Assembly: GCF_000745215.1 (NCBI RefSeq)
Contig: NZ_JQNK01000009.1
Span: forward strand, 1,674,001-1,738,000
Source of the DNA: Methylosinus sp. PW1
Lineage (GTDB): Bacteria; Pseudomonadota; Alphaproteobacteria; Rhizobiales; Beijerinckiaceae
Reading direction: 5' to 3'
Length of the DNA stretch: 64,000 nucleotides
Part shown: piece by piece, positions 9,885-19,481 of the stretch
How positions within the stretch are numbered: the stretch's first letter is position 1
How the letters are laid out: each line of letters begins with the position of its first letter
Position numbers and translations under genes: made by a program
The notes under the pieces: generated by a model
The model's database searches: none
What the model saw: only the letters and a program-made list of their open reading frames with translations
Told to the model about the DNA's origin: nothing

Positions 9885-11695
9885 ATGGCTTTCTCCCAAG
9901 AACGCGACAGCCTCATGGCGCAGTTGATGACGCCGACCATGGAATAGGTCTGCGGATAGTTTCCCCAGGCTTCGCCGGTTTTGACGTCTATGTCTTCGGA
10001 CATCATGCCGAGCCGATTGCGCTGTGCCAGCAGCGCCTCGAAATAATCGCGCGCCTCCTCGCGCCGGCCCATGCGCGCGAGCGCGTCGATGCGCCAGAAG
10101 GAACAGGTGGTGAAGGCCGTCGTCGGCTCGCCGAAATCATCGGCCGCCTCATAGCGCATCATATGCGCGCCGCGGCCGAGCGCAGATTCGATCTGCTCGA
10201 GCGTCGAGACCATGCGCGGATCATTGGGATCGATGAAGCCGACCTCCGTCATCAGCAGCACGCCGGCGTCGAGATGCTCACCGTCGAGCGATTCGACGAA
10301 GGCTTGGCGCTTCTGCGACCAGGCACGCTCGAGAATCACCTGCTTGATGCGCTCCGCCTCGATGCGCCAATCGCGCGCGCGCTCCGGCTCGCCTATGTAA
10401 TCGGCGATGCGCGCGAGCCGATCGGCCGCCGCCCAGCACATGAGGCTCGATGTCGTATGGATGCGGGCGCGCGAGCGCAGCTCCCACATGCCGGCGTCGG
10501 GCTTGTCATAGCAGGCGAGCGCCTGCCGGCCCATATCCTCGAGCCGCAGGAAATCCATGCGCGTCGGCGGCGACATGAGGCGCCGGTCGAGAAAGGCCTG
10601 CGCGACGCCGAGTATCACATTGCCATAAGAATCGTGCTGAAAATGCTGATAGGCTTGATTGCCGACGCGCACCGGCCCCATGCCGCGATAGCCGGGAAGA
10701 TTGGGAATGATGCGCTCGGTGAGCTCCGATTCCAGACCGAGCCCGTAGACCGGCTGAATATGCGAGCCCGCCGCCGAGGCGACGATATTCATCAGCCAAT
10801 CGAAATAATTCTCCATCTTGCGCATCGCCGCCATGCGATTGAGCGCGCGCACGACGAAATAAGCGTCGCGCACCCAGCAATAGCGATAATCCCAATTGCG
10901 CTGCGTGTCCGGCGCCTCGGGAATGCTCGTCGTCAGCGCGGCGACAATGGCGCCGGTTCCTTCATAGGTGCAGAGCTTCAGCGTGATCGCGGCGCGCAGA
11001 ACCGCGCTCTGCCATTCGAACGGAATCGCCAGACGATGCACCCAGCGGCGCCAATAGTCGCGCGTGCGCTCCTCGAAATTGCGCGCCGTATGCGCAATCC
11101 CCTCATGCAATGTCTCGTCCGGGCCGAGCACGAGATCGATCGGGCTGCTCAGATTGAACAGCGTCTCCTCGCGCACATAATCGAGCGGCGCATTGGTGGT
11201 GAGCCGCAACACCGAATGCGGGCCGACATAGCGAATATGATGCGAGCCGAAGGTGAGGCTGGGAAGAGCCGCGCCGTAATCGTAGCGCGGACGCAGCCGA
11301 ATGCGAATGCGCGGCGTGCCGGACACCGGCGTCAACCGGCGGATCAGCATGTTGGGATGATAGAGGCGATCGCGCCAGAAAAAGCGCGGCGCGAAATCGG
11401 TGACGCGCACAGAGCCCTGCTTGCCATGCAGCACCGTCTCCAGCACCGCCGTGTTGCCGCAATAATCCTGCTCGCTGTGCACGCGATCCTCGAGATCGAT
11501 CGCGAAAAAGCCGCTGTCTTCCATGTCCGGCGGCGAGCCGAGCAGGCTGTGGAACACGGGATCGCCGTCGAAGCGCGGCAGGCAGCACCACACCACGCTG
11601 GCGTCGCGATCGATGAGCGCGGCGAAAGAGCAATTGCCGACCACGCCGAGCTCCAGATCGCTGATCTTGCGCTCATGATTCTGCGCATCGCTCAT
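9881..11695 (-). CDS. Glycoside hydrolase family 15 protein (possible trehalase)
   Basis: A 604-residue GH15 (glucoamylase-like) enzyme: an N-terminal beta-domain (ISDLELGVVGNCSFAALIDR, LPRFDGDPVF) followed by an alpha/alpha-barrel with RNWDYRYCWVRDAYF, FEEWGKP-like landmarks replaced by EPTTAFTTCSFWRIDALARMG, and the C-terminal GNYPQTYSMVGVINCAMRL. Some GH15 members, for example in mycobacteria, are trehalases. Its ATGA-linked position between otsB and otsA makes a trehalose- or maltose-type substrate likely, but this is inferred. The operon would then encode both synthesis and breakdown. Confidence 0.88.
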   Translation of the reverse strand: MSDAQNHERKISDLELGVVGNCSFAALIDRDASVVWCCLPRFDGDPVFHSLLGSPPDMEDSGFFAIDLEDRVHSEQDYCGNTAVLETVLHGKQGSVRVTDFAPRFFWRDRLYHPNMLIRRLTPVSGTPRIRIRLRPRYDYGAALPSLTFGSHHIRYVGPHSVLRLTTNAPLDYVREETLFNLSSPIDLVLGPDETLHEGIAHTARNFEERTRDYWRRWVHRLAIPFEWQSAVLRAAITLKLCTYEGTGAIVAALTTSIPEAPDTQRNWDYRYCWVRDAYFVVRALNRMAAMRKMENYFDWLMNIVASAAGSHIQPVYGLGLESELTERIIPNLPGYRGMGPVRVGNQAYQHFQHDSYGNVILGVAQAFLDRRLMSPPTRMDFLRLEDMGRQALACYDKPDAGMWELRSRARIHTTSSLMCWAAADRLARIADYIGEPERARDWRIEAERIKQVILERAWSQKRQAFVESLDGEHLDAGVLLMTEVGFIDPNDPRMVSTLEQIESALGRGAHMMRYEAADDFGEPTTAFTTCSFWRIDALARMGRREEARDYFEALLAQRNRLGMMSEDIDVKTGEAWGNYPQTYSMVGVINCAMRLSRSWEKAI

Positions 11696-12441
11696 CGCGC
11701 GCGCTCCGCTTGCGACACGCGCGCGAGATCGGCGAGCCAGCGATGCAATTCGCGCAAGTCCGCCGCTCTATAGCGCGCCAGTGTGGCGCTTCTCCCCACT
11801 TTGATGGAGAGGCCGCCGAGCGCGTTGACGGCGCCGAAGGCGACCTCATCGGTCACATCGTCGCCCGCGAAAATCGGCATGCGGCCGCGAAAGGGCTCCT
11901 CCTTCAAAAAGGCCTCGATGACATCTCCCTTGTCGGCTCCTTGCAGTCGAATCTCGAAAACCTTCTTTCCGGGCAGAATCTCGAGATCGGGACGCTCGCG
12001 CGTCGCGCGCTCGGCGAGGCCGCGGCATTTCTCCTCGAGCTCCGGCCGAAGGCGATAATGCAACGCGACCGCGCCCGTCTTGCGCTCGACGACGACGCCC
12101 TGCTCGCCATCTAGGCCTTGCGTGATCGTACGAACGACAGCGTCGAGATCGCGGCCACCTTCAGCGGCGCCATGCATGCGGCCGGCGGCGTCGCGACGCT
12201 GCAATCCATGCACGCCGGCGACGGGCAGACGCAGCGGGCTGAGAAGCGCGTCGATAACGGCGATGTCGCGGCCCGAGACGACAGCGAGAGCGTCGCCCGC
12301 CGTGCGCCGCAACGCATCGAGCAGCGCGATCGTGGCCGCCTCCACCCGCACAGCCTCCGGCCGCTCGGCGATCTCCGCGACTGTGCCGTCGAGATCGAGA
12401 AACAGCGCGAAGCGACCGATATCGTCGACATTGGGCAACAT
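11692..12441 (-). CDS. otsB: Trehalose-6-phosphate phosphatase
   Basis: A HAD-superfamily phosphatase that releases trehalose from trehalose-6-phosphate. The catalytic motif DLDGT is at residues 16-20 (first Asp the nucleophile). The T-motif lies in LAVVSGRD, followed by a cap domain, and the metal-binding motif is FAGDDVTDE. The ATG at 12441 gives 249 residues, normal for OtsB. Longer in-frame extensions to about 13029 run antisense into putA and read as low-complexity, so they were discarded. It is the first gene of the operon; its stop overlaps the GH15 start (ATGA). Its promoter must lie in the 246-bp divergent gap with putA. Confidence 0.93.
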   Translation of the reverse strand: MLPNVDDIGRFALFLDLDGTVAEIAERPEAVRVEAATIALLDALRRTAGDALAVVSGRDIAVIDALLSPLRLPVAGVHGLQRRDAAGRMHGAAEGGRDLDAVVRTITQGLDGEQGVVVERKTGAVALHYRLRPELEEKCRGLAERATRERPDLEILPGKKVFEIRLQGADKGDVIEAFLKEEPFRGRMPIFAGDDVTDEVAFGAVNALGGLSIKVGRSATLARYRAADLRELHRWLADLARVSQAERAR

Positions 12442-12687
12442 TATTCGAGCGTCTCCCTCTGGCGCATCTTGCCGCAGCGACTTGTCGTGCTCATGTCGAA
12501 TGGTAGAAACGGCGACGTTCGCGCCGGCGCGCCCTCTCGCGATCGGCGTGTTCCCGCCTTCGCTTGTGAAACAACTATGGACGACTTCCACCTTTTCAAT
12601 GACGATGTGCGACCATCGTGACAGTGACGCTCGCGTCTCTTCTCGACGAGCTTCGCCGGTTGCGCGCCATCGTTCGGGACGAATGAT

Positions 12688-15600
12688 ATGCCGCCTGTCG
12701 AGCCGTTTCACGCGCCTTGGTTTCCCGCCGATGAAGAGATCGCGGCGAAACTCCTGTCGCAGCCGGGCGACGCCGAGCGGAGCGCCCGCGTCGAGCCGCT
12801 CGCGCGGCGCCTGCTCGCCGCCATGCGCGCGCCGAAGGGCGTGGGCAATGTGGAGAAGCTGCTGCAGGAATATTCGCTGTCGACGCGCGAAGGGCTCGCG
12901 CTCATGGCCCTCGCCGAATCGCTGCTTCGCGTGCCCGACGATTCCACTCTCGATCTTCTCATCGCCGACAAGCTCGCCGCCGGCGCCTTCGATCGCCACG
13001 CGCCGGCTTCCGATGCGCTGCTCGTGCAAGCAGCCGCCTTCGCGCTCGGATTATCGACCAAGATTTTCGCCACAGACGAAACTCCGCGCGGACTCGTCGC
13101 GCAAGCGGCGCGGCGTCTCGGCATGCCAGCGCTGCGCGGCGCCGCGCGGCAGGCGATGAAGCTGATGGGCGGTCACTTCGTCCTCGGCCAGACGATCGAC
13201 GAGGCGCTCGCGCGCGCCTCCGCCGATGACCGCTGGCGCTATTCTTTCGACATGCTCGGCGAAGGCGCACGCAGCGCCGCGGACGCCGAACGCTATTTTG
13301 CAGCCTATGCGGCGGCGATCGACGCCATAGGCGCCAAGGCCTGCGCACGCGCGCTTCCGCAGCGGCCGGGCGTCTCCGTCAAGCTCTCCGCGCTGCATCC
13401 GCGCTTCGAATCCTTGTCGCGCGCGCGCGTGCTGCGCGAGCTGACGCCGCGGCTGCTCGAGCTCGCACGCCTCGCCCGTAGTCACGATCTCGTCTTCACC
13501 ATCGACGCCGAAGAGGCGGATCGGCTCGAGCTGTCGCTCGACGTCATCGACGCTGTCGTCGCCGATTCCTCGCTCGCCGGCTGGGACGGATTCGGCCTCG
13601 CGATTCAGGCCTATCAGAAGCGCGCCGCCGCGGTCATCGACCATATGGAGGCGCTCGCACAAGCGCATGATCGGCGCTTCATGGTCCGCCTCGTCAAAGG
13701 CGCCTATTGGGATACGGAGATCAAGCGCGCGCAGGAACGCGGCCTCGCCGACTATCCTGTCTTCACGCGCAAGGCGATGACAGATTTGAATTACATCTCC
13801 TGCGCCGATCGTCTGCTCGCCGCGCCGCGCATCTTCCCGCAATTCGCAACACATAACGCCGCCACAGTGGCGACGATCGTCGAGCGTTCGGGCGACCCCA
13901 CACAATATGAATTCCAGCGCCTTCATGGAATGGGCGAAGAGCTGTTCGGGGCGCTGCTCGAAGAGCAGAGGGACGCGAGCTGCCGCGTCTATGCGCCGGT
14001 CGGCCCGCATCGCGATCTGCTTGCCTATCTCGTGCGGCGGCTCATCGAAAATGGCGCCAATTCATCCTTCGTCGCGCGCGCAGCGGACGCTGCGACGCCG
14101 GAGAACGAATTGCTCGCCTCCCCCGGCGCGATCATCGGCGCGACGTCGCGCGCGCGTCATTCGCGCTTGCCGCTCCCGGCCGATCTCTATCGGCCCTTGC
14201 GCGCAAATTCCAAAGGCGTTGAATTCGGCGATCGTGACGCGCTCGCGGCATTGCTCGCCGAGAGAGACGCGGCGCCCGCCATTCTAACCGCCACGCCATC
14301 GTCTGGACCCAGCGCGCTGGCGCCGCGCGAATTGCGTTCCCCGATCGATTCTTCGCTCATCGGCTCCATCGTCGAGGCCGATGTCGAAACCGCCCGCGCC
14401 GCAATAGCGATAGCTTCACGCGCCTTTCCCGCATGGGAGGCGACGCCTGTAGAAGCGCGCGCCGCCATTCTCGAGCGCGCCGCCGATCTCGTCGAGGCGC
14501 GCCGCGGCTTTCTCATAGCATTGCTGCAACGAGAGGGCGGCAAGACGCTCGACGATGCGCTCGCGGAAATACGGGAGGCGGCCGATCTCACCCGCTATTA
14601 TGCGGAGCAGGCCCGGCGGCTCTGCGCTGAAGAGAATCTTCCCGGTCCGACGGGCGAAGACAATCGCTTGCGACGGCGTGGGCGTGGCATTTTCGTCTGC
14701 ATCTCGCCATGGAATTTTCCATTGGCGATTTTTCTCGGCCAAGTCGCCGCTGCGCTCGCGGCCGGCAATTGCGCCATCGCCAAGCCCGCGGAGCAGACGC
14801 CGCTCGTCGCGCGCGAGGCCGTCGCGCTTCTGCATGAAGCGGGCGTCCCGCGCGACGCTCTTCATTATATGCCGGGCGCCGGCGCACTCGGCGCTGCGCT
14901 CGTGGCGGACGAGCATGTCGCCGGTGTCGTCTTCACCGGCTCGAGCGAAGCCGCGCATTCCATCAACCGAACGCTCGCGGCGTCGAATGGGCCGATCGTT
15001 CCGCTCATTGCCGAGACCGGCGGCGTCAACGCGATGATCGTCGATTCGACAGCTCTGCTCGAGCAAGTGGTCGACGACGTGCTCGCGTCGGCGTTTCGTT
15101 CCGCGGGGCAGCGATGCTCGGCGCTGCGTCTTCTCTGCCTGCAGGACGATATCGCCGAGGACGCGCTCGCCATGCTGATCGCCGCGACGAAGGAGCTGCG
15201 CATCGGCGATCCGCGCGATCCTTCCACACACATCGGCCCCGTCATCGATAGCGCGGCGCAAGCGCGGCTTTACGACTATTTGGCGCAGCGCCGCGCGCAA
15301 GGGCGCGTGCTCTACGCCGGCGAGGCGCCGCAGCGCGGCAGCTTCGTCGCGCCGCATATCGTAAAGCTCGATCGCGCCGGCGATCTGCGCGAGGAGATTT
15401 TCGGTCCCGTCCTCCATATTGCGACCTGGCGCGCAGAGGATGAAAAGGATTTGTCGACTCTCATCGATGAAATTTCCGCAAATGGATTCGGCCTCACAAT
15501 GGGTCTGCACACGCGCATAGAGGCGCGCATGCGCATGTTCGCGGAGGCGACGCCTGCCGGCAATCTCTATGTCAATCGCAACATGATCGGAGCCGTCGTC

Positions 15601-15753
15601 GGCAGCCAGCCTTTCGGCGGATCGCGCATGAGCGGCACCGGGCCGAAAGCCGGCGGCCCCGACTATCTGCGCCGCTTCTTGCGCGAGGAGACGGTGACGA
15701 TCAACACCGCCTCCTTCGGCGGCGACTCGCGACTGCTGGCGATGAAGGAGTGA
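12688..15753 (+). CDS. putA: Bifunctional proline dehydrogenase / P5C dehydrogenase
   Basis: Oxidises proline to glutamate in two steps, passing electrons to quinone through FAD and reducing NAD. The 1021-residue form is a short PutA without the N-terminal ribbon-helix-helix DNA-binding domain, so it should not autoregulate. The PRODH barrel occupies about residues 140-460 (RLVKGAYWDTEIK, THNAATVA). The aldehyde dehydrogenase domain occupies about 510-1000 (CISPWNFPLAIFLGQ, FTGSSEAA, ETGGVNAMIVD, catalytic Cys near 809 in GQRCSALRLL). Divergent from the trehalose operon and 90 bp ahead of the leucine cluster. Confidence 0.96.
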   Translation: MPPVEPFHAPWFPADEEIAAKLLSQPGDAERSARVEPLARRLLAAMRAPKGVGNVEKLLQEYSLSTREGLALMALAESLLRVPDDSTLDLLIADKLAAGAFDRHAPASDALLVQAAAFALGLSTKIFATDETPRGLVAQAARRLGMPALRGAARQAMKLMGGHFVLGQTIDEALARASADDRWRYSFDMLGEGARSAADAERYFAAYAAAIDAIGAKACARALPQRPGVSVKLSALHPRFESLSRARVLRELTPRLLELARLARSHDLVFTIDAEEADRLELSLDVIDAVVADSSLAGWDGFGLAIQAYQKRAAAVIDHMEALAQAHDRRFMVRLVKGAYWDTEIKRAQERGLADYPVFTRKAMTDLNYISCADRLLAAPRIFPQFATHNAATVATIVERSGDPTQYEFQRLHGMGEELFGALLEEQRDASCRVYAPVGPHRDLLAYLVRRLIENGANSSFVARAADAATPENELLASPGAIIGATSRARHSRLPLPADLYRPLRANSKGVEFGDRDALAALLAERDAAPAILTATPSSGPSALAPRELRSPIDSSLIGSIVEADVETARAAIAIASRAFPAWEATPVEARAAILERAADLVEARRGFLIALLQREGGKTLDDALAEIREAADLTRYYAEQARRLCAEENLPGPTGEDNRLRRRGRGIFVCISPWNFPLAIFLGQVAAALAAGNCAIAKPAEQTPLVAREAVALLHEAGVPRDALHYMPGAGALGAALVADEHVAGVVFTGSSEAAHSINRTLAASNGPIVPLIAETGGVNAMIVDSTALLEQVVDDVLASAFRSAGQRCSALRLLCLQDDIAEDALAMLIAATKELRIGDPRDPSTHIGPVIDSAAQARLYDYLAQRRAQGRVLYAGEAPQRGSFVAPHIVKLDRAGDLREEIFGPVLHIATWRAEDEKDLSTLIDEISANGFGLTMGLHTRIEARMRMFAEATPAGNLYVNRNMIGAVVGSQPFGGSRMSGTGPKAGGPDYLRRFLREETVTINTASFGGDSRLLAMKE

Positions 15754-15843
15754 CGCTAATGAGGCTCCGCCAGCGTTCTCGGTCTTGAAACGCGATGCGC
15801 CCGCCAAATATAGGCTTTTATCGCGTCCGGAGGCTCGGGACCG

Positions 15844-17013
15844 ATGCGTCACTGGATTCCTTCGCTCGATTTCGCGCTTGGCGAAACCGCCGACATGTTG
15901 CGTGATCAGGTCGAATCTTTCGCCGCGCGAGAGATCGCGCCGCGCGCCGCGACGATCGATCGCGAGAATGACTTCCCTTCCGATCTCTGGCCCAAAATGG
16001 GCGCGCTCGGTCTGCTCGGCGTGACCGTCGAGGAAGAATATGGCGGCGCCGGGCTCGGCTATCTCGAGCATGTCGTCATTATGGAGGAGCTGAGCCGCGC
16101 CTCAGCTTCCGTAGGCCTCTCCTATGGCGCGCATTCCAATCTCTGCGTCAATCAGCTGCGTCGCAACGGCACATCCGAGCAGAAGCGACGCTATTTGCCC
16201 AAGCTCGTGTCCGGCGAGCACATAGGCGCCCTCGCCATGTCCGAGCCGGACGCCGGCTCCGATGTGGTCAATATGTCGATGCGCGCAGAAAGGCGCGGCG
16301 ACCGCTATGTGCTGAATGGCGATAAAATGTGGGTGACGAATGGTCCCAACGCCGATGTCGTCATCGTCTATGGCAAGACGGCACCCGCCGCAGGCGCGCA
16401 TGGCATTACCGCTTTTATCATAGAGAAGGGTTTCAAAGGCTTCACGCCCGCGCAAAAGCTCGACAAGCTCGGCATGCGCGGCTCCAACACATGCGAATTG
16501 CTGTTTAGCGATTGCGAGGTTCCAGAAGAGAATGTGCTCGGCCTGCCGGAGCGCGGCGTGAATGTTCTGATGAGCGGGCTCGACTATGAGCGCGCCGTTC
16601 TCGCCGGGGGGCCGATCGGCATCATGCGCGCCTGCATGGATATTGTCGTGCCCTATGTGCATGATCGCAAGCAATTCGGCCAGCCGATCGGCGAGTTCCA
16701 GATCATGCAGGCCAAGCTCGCCGATATGTATACGGCGCAAAATGCGGCGCGCGCCTATGTCTATGCCGTCGCGCGCGCCTGCGACCGGGGCCGCACGACG
16801 CGCAAGGACGCCGCCGGCGCCATTCTCTTCGCCGCGGAGAGCGCGACGCGAATGGCGCTCGAAGCCATCCAATGCCTCGGCGGCAATGGCTATATCAATG
16901 ATTATCCAACCGGCCGGCTGCTGCGCGACGCCAAGCTCTATGAGATCGGCGCCGGCACCAGCGAGATTCGTCGCATGCTGATCGGCCGTGAGCTTTACAG
17001 CGAAACTGCGTGA
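15844..17013 (+). CDS. ivd: Isovaleryl-CoA dehydrogenase
   Basis: A FAD-dependent acyl-CoA dehydrogenase that oxidises isovaleryl-CoA to 3-methylcrotonyl-CoA in leucine breakdown, donating electrons to ETF. The 389-residue product shows [13 protein letters not shown] and [14 protein letters not shown]. The catalytic Glu lies in [13 protein letters not shown] (about residue 249), the position specific to isovaleryl-CoA dehydrogenases. It ends with [26 protein letters not shown] element precedes the start. It is followed by the two methylcrotonyl-CoA carboxylase genes and HMG-CoA lyase, which fixes the substrate assignment. Confidence 0.95.
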   Translation: MRHWIPSLDFALGETADMLRDQVESFAAREIAPRAATIDRENDFPSDLWPKMGALGLLGVTVEEEYGGAGLGYLEHVVIMEELSRASASVGLSYGAHSNLCVNQLRRNGTSEQKRRYLPKLVSGEHIGALAMSEPDAGSDVVNMSMRAERRGDRYVLNGDKMWVTNGPNADVVIVYGKTAPAAGAHGITAFIIEKGFKGFTPAQKLDKLGMRGSNTCELLFSDCEVPEENVLGLPERGVNVLMSGLDYERAVLAGGPIGIMRACMDIVVPYVHDRKQFGQPIGEFQIMQAKLADMYTAQNAARAYVYAVARACDRGRTTRKDAAGAILFAAESATRMALEAIQCLGGNGYINDYPTGRLLRDAKLYEIGAGTSEIRRMLIGRELYSETA

Positions 17014-17065
17014 CGGTCGAGGCGAGCTGCCGCAAGAAAAGAATTGGCCAAGAGAGAATTTGGCA

Positions 17066-18673
17066 ATGACAGTTCTGGAGACGAGCTTGGATACGAGCTC
17101 TGCGCAATTCGCGACCAATGCGCGGGCGATGCGCGGCCTCGTCGCCGATCTGCGCGCAACCGCCTCACGCATCGCCGAAGGCGGCGGCGCGGCTGCGCGC
17201 GAGAAGCATGTCGCTCGCGGCAAGATGACAGCGCGCGACCGCATAGACGCGCTCATCGATCCCATGTCGCCCTTTCTCGAGATCGGCCAATTCGCCGCCT
17301 ATGATCTCTATGACGGCGAGGCGCCTTGCGCCGGCGTCATCGCGGGAGTCGGGCGCATTTGCGGCCGCGCCTGCATGATCCTCGCCAATGACGCGACCGT
17401 GAAAGGCGGCGTCTATTTTCCGCTGACCGTGAAAAAGCATTTGCGCGCGCAAGAGATCGCCGCGCAGAACCGCCTGCCGTGCCTCTATCTCGTCGATAGC
17501 GGCGGCGCCAATCTGCCGCGTCAGGACGAGGTGTTTCCCGATCGCGATCATTTCGGCCGCATTTTCTATAATCAGGCGCAAATGTCCGCCGCGGGCATAG
17601 CGCAGATCGCCGTCGTCATGGGCTCTTGCACGGCCGGCGGAGCCTATGTGCCCGCAATGTCGGACGAGTCCATCATCGTACGCGATACCGGCACGATTTT
17701 TCTCGCCGGGCCGCCGCTGGTGCGCGCCGCGACAGGCGAGGTCGTGACAGCGGAAGAATTGGGCGGCGCCACAGTACATGCCCGCAGCTCCGGCGTCGTC
17801 GATCATTATGCGGAGAATGACGGCCATGCGCTCGGCATCGCGCGCGACATCGTCGCGACGCTCGGCGCGGCGCCGTCGCCGTCACTGCAGAAGCGCGAGG
17901 CGCGCGAGCCGCTCTATGATCCGATGGAGATCTATGGTCTGGTTCCGACCGATCGCCGCCGTCAATATGACGCGCGCGAGCTGATCGCGCGGCTCGTCGA
18001 TGCGAGCGATTTCGACGAGTTCAAGAAGCTCTATGGCGAGACGCTCGTCGCCGGCTTCGCGCATATTTGCGGCTATCGCATCGGCGTGCTCGCGAATAAT
18101 GGCGTGCTGTTCGGCGAAAGCGCGCTCAAGGGCGCACATTTCATCGAGCTGTGCGCGCAACGCGGGATTCCTCTGCTGTTTCTGCAGAATGTCACCGGCT
18201 TCATGGTCGGTCGTGATTATGAGGCGCGCGGCATCGCCAAGGATGGCGCAAAAATGGTGACGGCGGTGGCGACCGCCGCTGTTCCGAAATTCACAGTCAT
18301 CGTCGGCGGCAGCTTCGGCGCTGGCAATTATGCGATGTGCGGCCGCGCCTATGGTCCGCGCTTCCTGTGGAGCTGGCCCAATGCGCGCATCTCCGTGATG
18401 GGCGGAGAGCAGGCGGCCGATGTTCTCTCCCGCGTGCGCGGCGACAGCTACACCGCCAAAGGGCGCGATTGGCCGCAAGCCGACCATGACGCCTATCAAG
18501 CGCAAATCCGCGCGCAATATGAGCGGCAAGGCCACCCCTATTATGCGAGCGCGCGTCTTTGGGACGACGGTGTCATCGACCCGGCGGATACGCGCCGCGT
18601 GCTTGCGCTCTCTCTCGCCACGGCGTCCAATGCGCCGCTCGAGGCGACGCGATTCGGCCTGTTCCGCATGTGA
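17066..18673 (+). CDS. mccB: 3-Methylcrotonyl-CoA carboxylase, carboxyltransferase (beta) subunit
   Basis: Transfers the carboxyl group from carboxybiotin to 3-methylcrotonyl-CoA, giving 3-methylglutaconyl-CoA. The 535-residue protein has the two crotonase-fold halves of acyl-CoA carboxylases ([33 protein letters not shown] belongs to the MCC subgroup; only its first residues are needed to recognise it). [11 protein letters not shown] and [16 protein letters not shown] lie in the second half. The ATG at 17066 has AGAGAG about 9 nt upstream; in-frame starts further left overlap the ivd stop region. Works with the biotin subunit at 19471. Confidence 0.95.
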   Translation: MTVLETSLDTSSAQFATNARAMRGLVADLRATASRIAEGGGAAAREKHVARGKMTARDRIDALIDPMSPFLEIGQFAAYDLYDGEAPCAGVIAGVGRICGRACMILANDATVKGGVYFPLTVKKHLRAQEIAAQNRLPCLYLVDSGGANLPRQDEVFPDRDHFGRIFYNQAQMSAAGIAQIAVVMGSCTAGGAYVPAMSDESIIVRDTGTIFLAGPPLVRAATGEVVTAEELGGATVHARSSGVVDHYAENDGHALGIARDIVATLGAAPSPSLQKREAREPLYDPMEIYGLVPTDRRRQYDARELIARLVDASDFDEFKKLYGETLVAGFAHICGYRIGVLANNGVLFGESALKGAHFIELCAQRGIPLLFLQNVTGFMVGRDYEARGIAKDGAKMVTAVATAAVPKFTVIVGGSFGAGNYAMCGRAYGPRFLWSWPNARISVMGGEQAADVLSRVRGDSYTAKGRDWPQADHDAYQAQIRAQYERQGHPYYASARLWDDGVIDPADTRRVLALSLATASNAPLEATRFGLFRM

Positions 18674-18680
18674 GGCGCAA

Positions 18681-19481
18681 ATGTCCCTTCTTCGCTCGTC
18701 ACTCGATTCCCGCGGCGTGGCCACTCTCACGCTCGCACGACCGGAGCGTCGCAATGCGCTGGACCACGCAATGGTCGTCGAGCTCATCGCGGCTCTGGAA
18801 AGTGCAGCGAACGATTCGCAGACGCGCATTCTCCTGCTCGCTGGCGACGGCCCCGCCTTTTGCGCCGGCGGCGACATAGAATGGATGAAGCGCGTCGCCG
18901 CAGACACGCCGCGCGCCAATGAAGAGGATGCGCTTCTGCTCGCGCGCGCGATGCGCGCGCTCGACACGCTGCCCAAGCCGACGCTCACGCGGATCCATGG
19001 CCCGGCCTATGGCGGCGGCGTCGGCCTCGTCGCCTGCTGTGACATCGCCGTCGCGAGCGATGCCGCGAGCTTTTGCTTGAGCGAAGCGAGGATCGGCCTC
19101 ACGCCCTCGGTGATCGGTCCTTATGTTCAGCGCGCGATCGGCGCGCGCCAGGCGCGACGCTATTTTCTCAGCGCCGAGACGATCTCCGCGACACAGGCGC
19201 GCGCGCTCGGCCTCGTTCACGAGATCGCCCCCGCCACAGAGCTGGACGCGCGAGTCGCGCGCATCGTGGATGCGCTGCTCGCCGGCGCGCCCGGCGCGCA
19301 AGCCGAGGCGAAAGCCTCCGTGGCGCTCTTTGCCGAACGACCAATCGACGAAGCGCTGATGCGCGAGACGGCGCAGCGGATCTCCGCGCGGCGCGCATCT
19401 GCGGAAGGAAAGGAGGGTCTCGCGGCTTTCCTCGAGAAGCGCGCCCCCTATTGGAGACGGGATCGCGACGATGCTTCGTAA
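18681..19481 (+). CDS. Methylglutaconyl-CoA hydratase (enoyl-CoA hydratase family)
   Basis: A 266-residue crotonase-fold protein with the oxyanion-hole sequences CAGGDIEWM and HGPAYGGGVGLVACCDIAVA and the later Glu region LSEARIGLTPSVIGPYV. By position between mccB and mccA it should hydrate 3-methylglutaconyl-CoA to HMG-CoA (LiuC-type). The start at 18681 follows the mccB stop by 7 bp. Its end overlaps the mccA start by 11 bp, so translation is probably coupled. Confidence 0.88.
   Translation: MSLLRSSLDSRGVATLTLARPERRNALDHAMVVELIAALESAANDSQTRILLLAGDGPAFCAGGDIEWMKRVAADTPRANEEDALLLARAMRALDTLPKPTLTRIHGPAYGGGVGLVACCDIAVASDAASFCLSEARIGLTPSVIGPYVQRAIGARQARRYFLSAETISATQARALGLVHEIAPATELDARVARIVDALLAGAPGAQAEAKASVALFAERPIDEALMRETAQRISARRASAEGKEGLAAFLEKRAPYWRRDRDDAS

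Noticed and set aside
9686..11773. Long plus-strand frame opposite the GH15 gene and the 5' part of otsA
   Set aside because: Antisense shadow of recognised conserved proteins; no ribosome site and low-complexity translation.
12508..12554. Possible EcfG general-stress promoter for otsB
   Set aside because: A GGAAC element exists on the minus strand (12550-12554), but no GTT -10 lies at the required 18-19 bp spacing.
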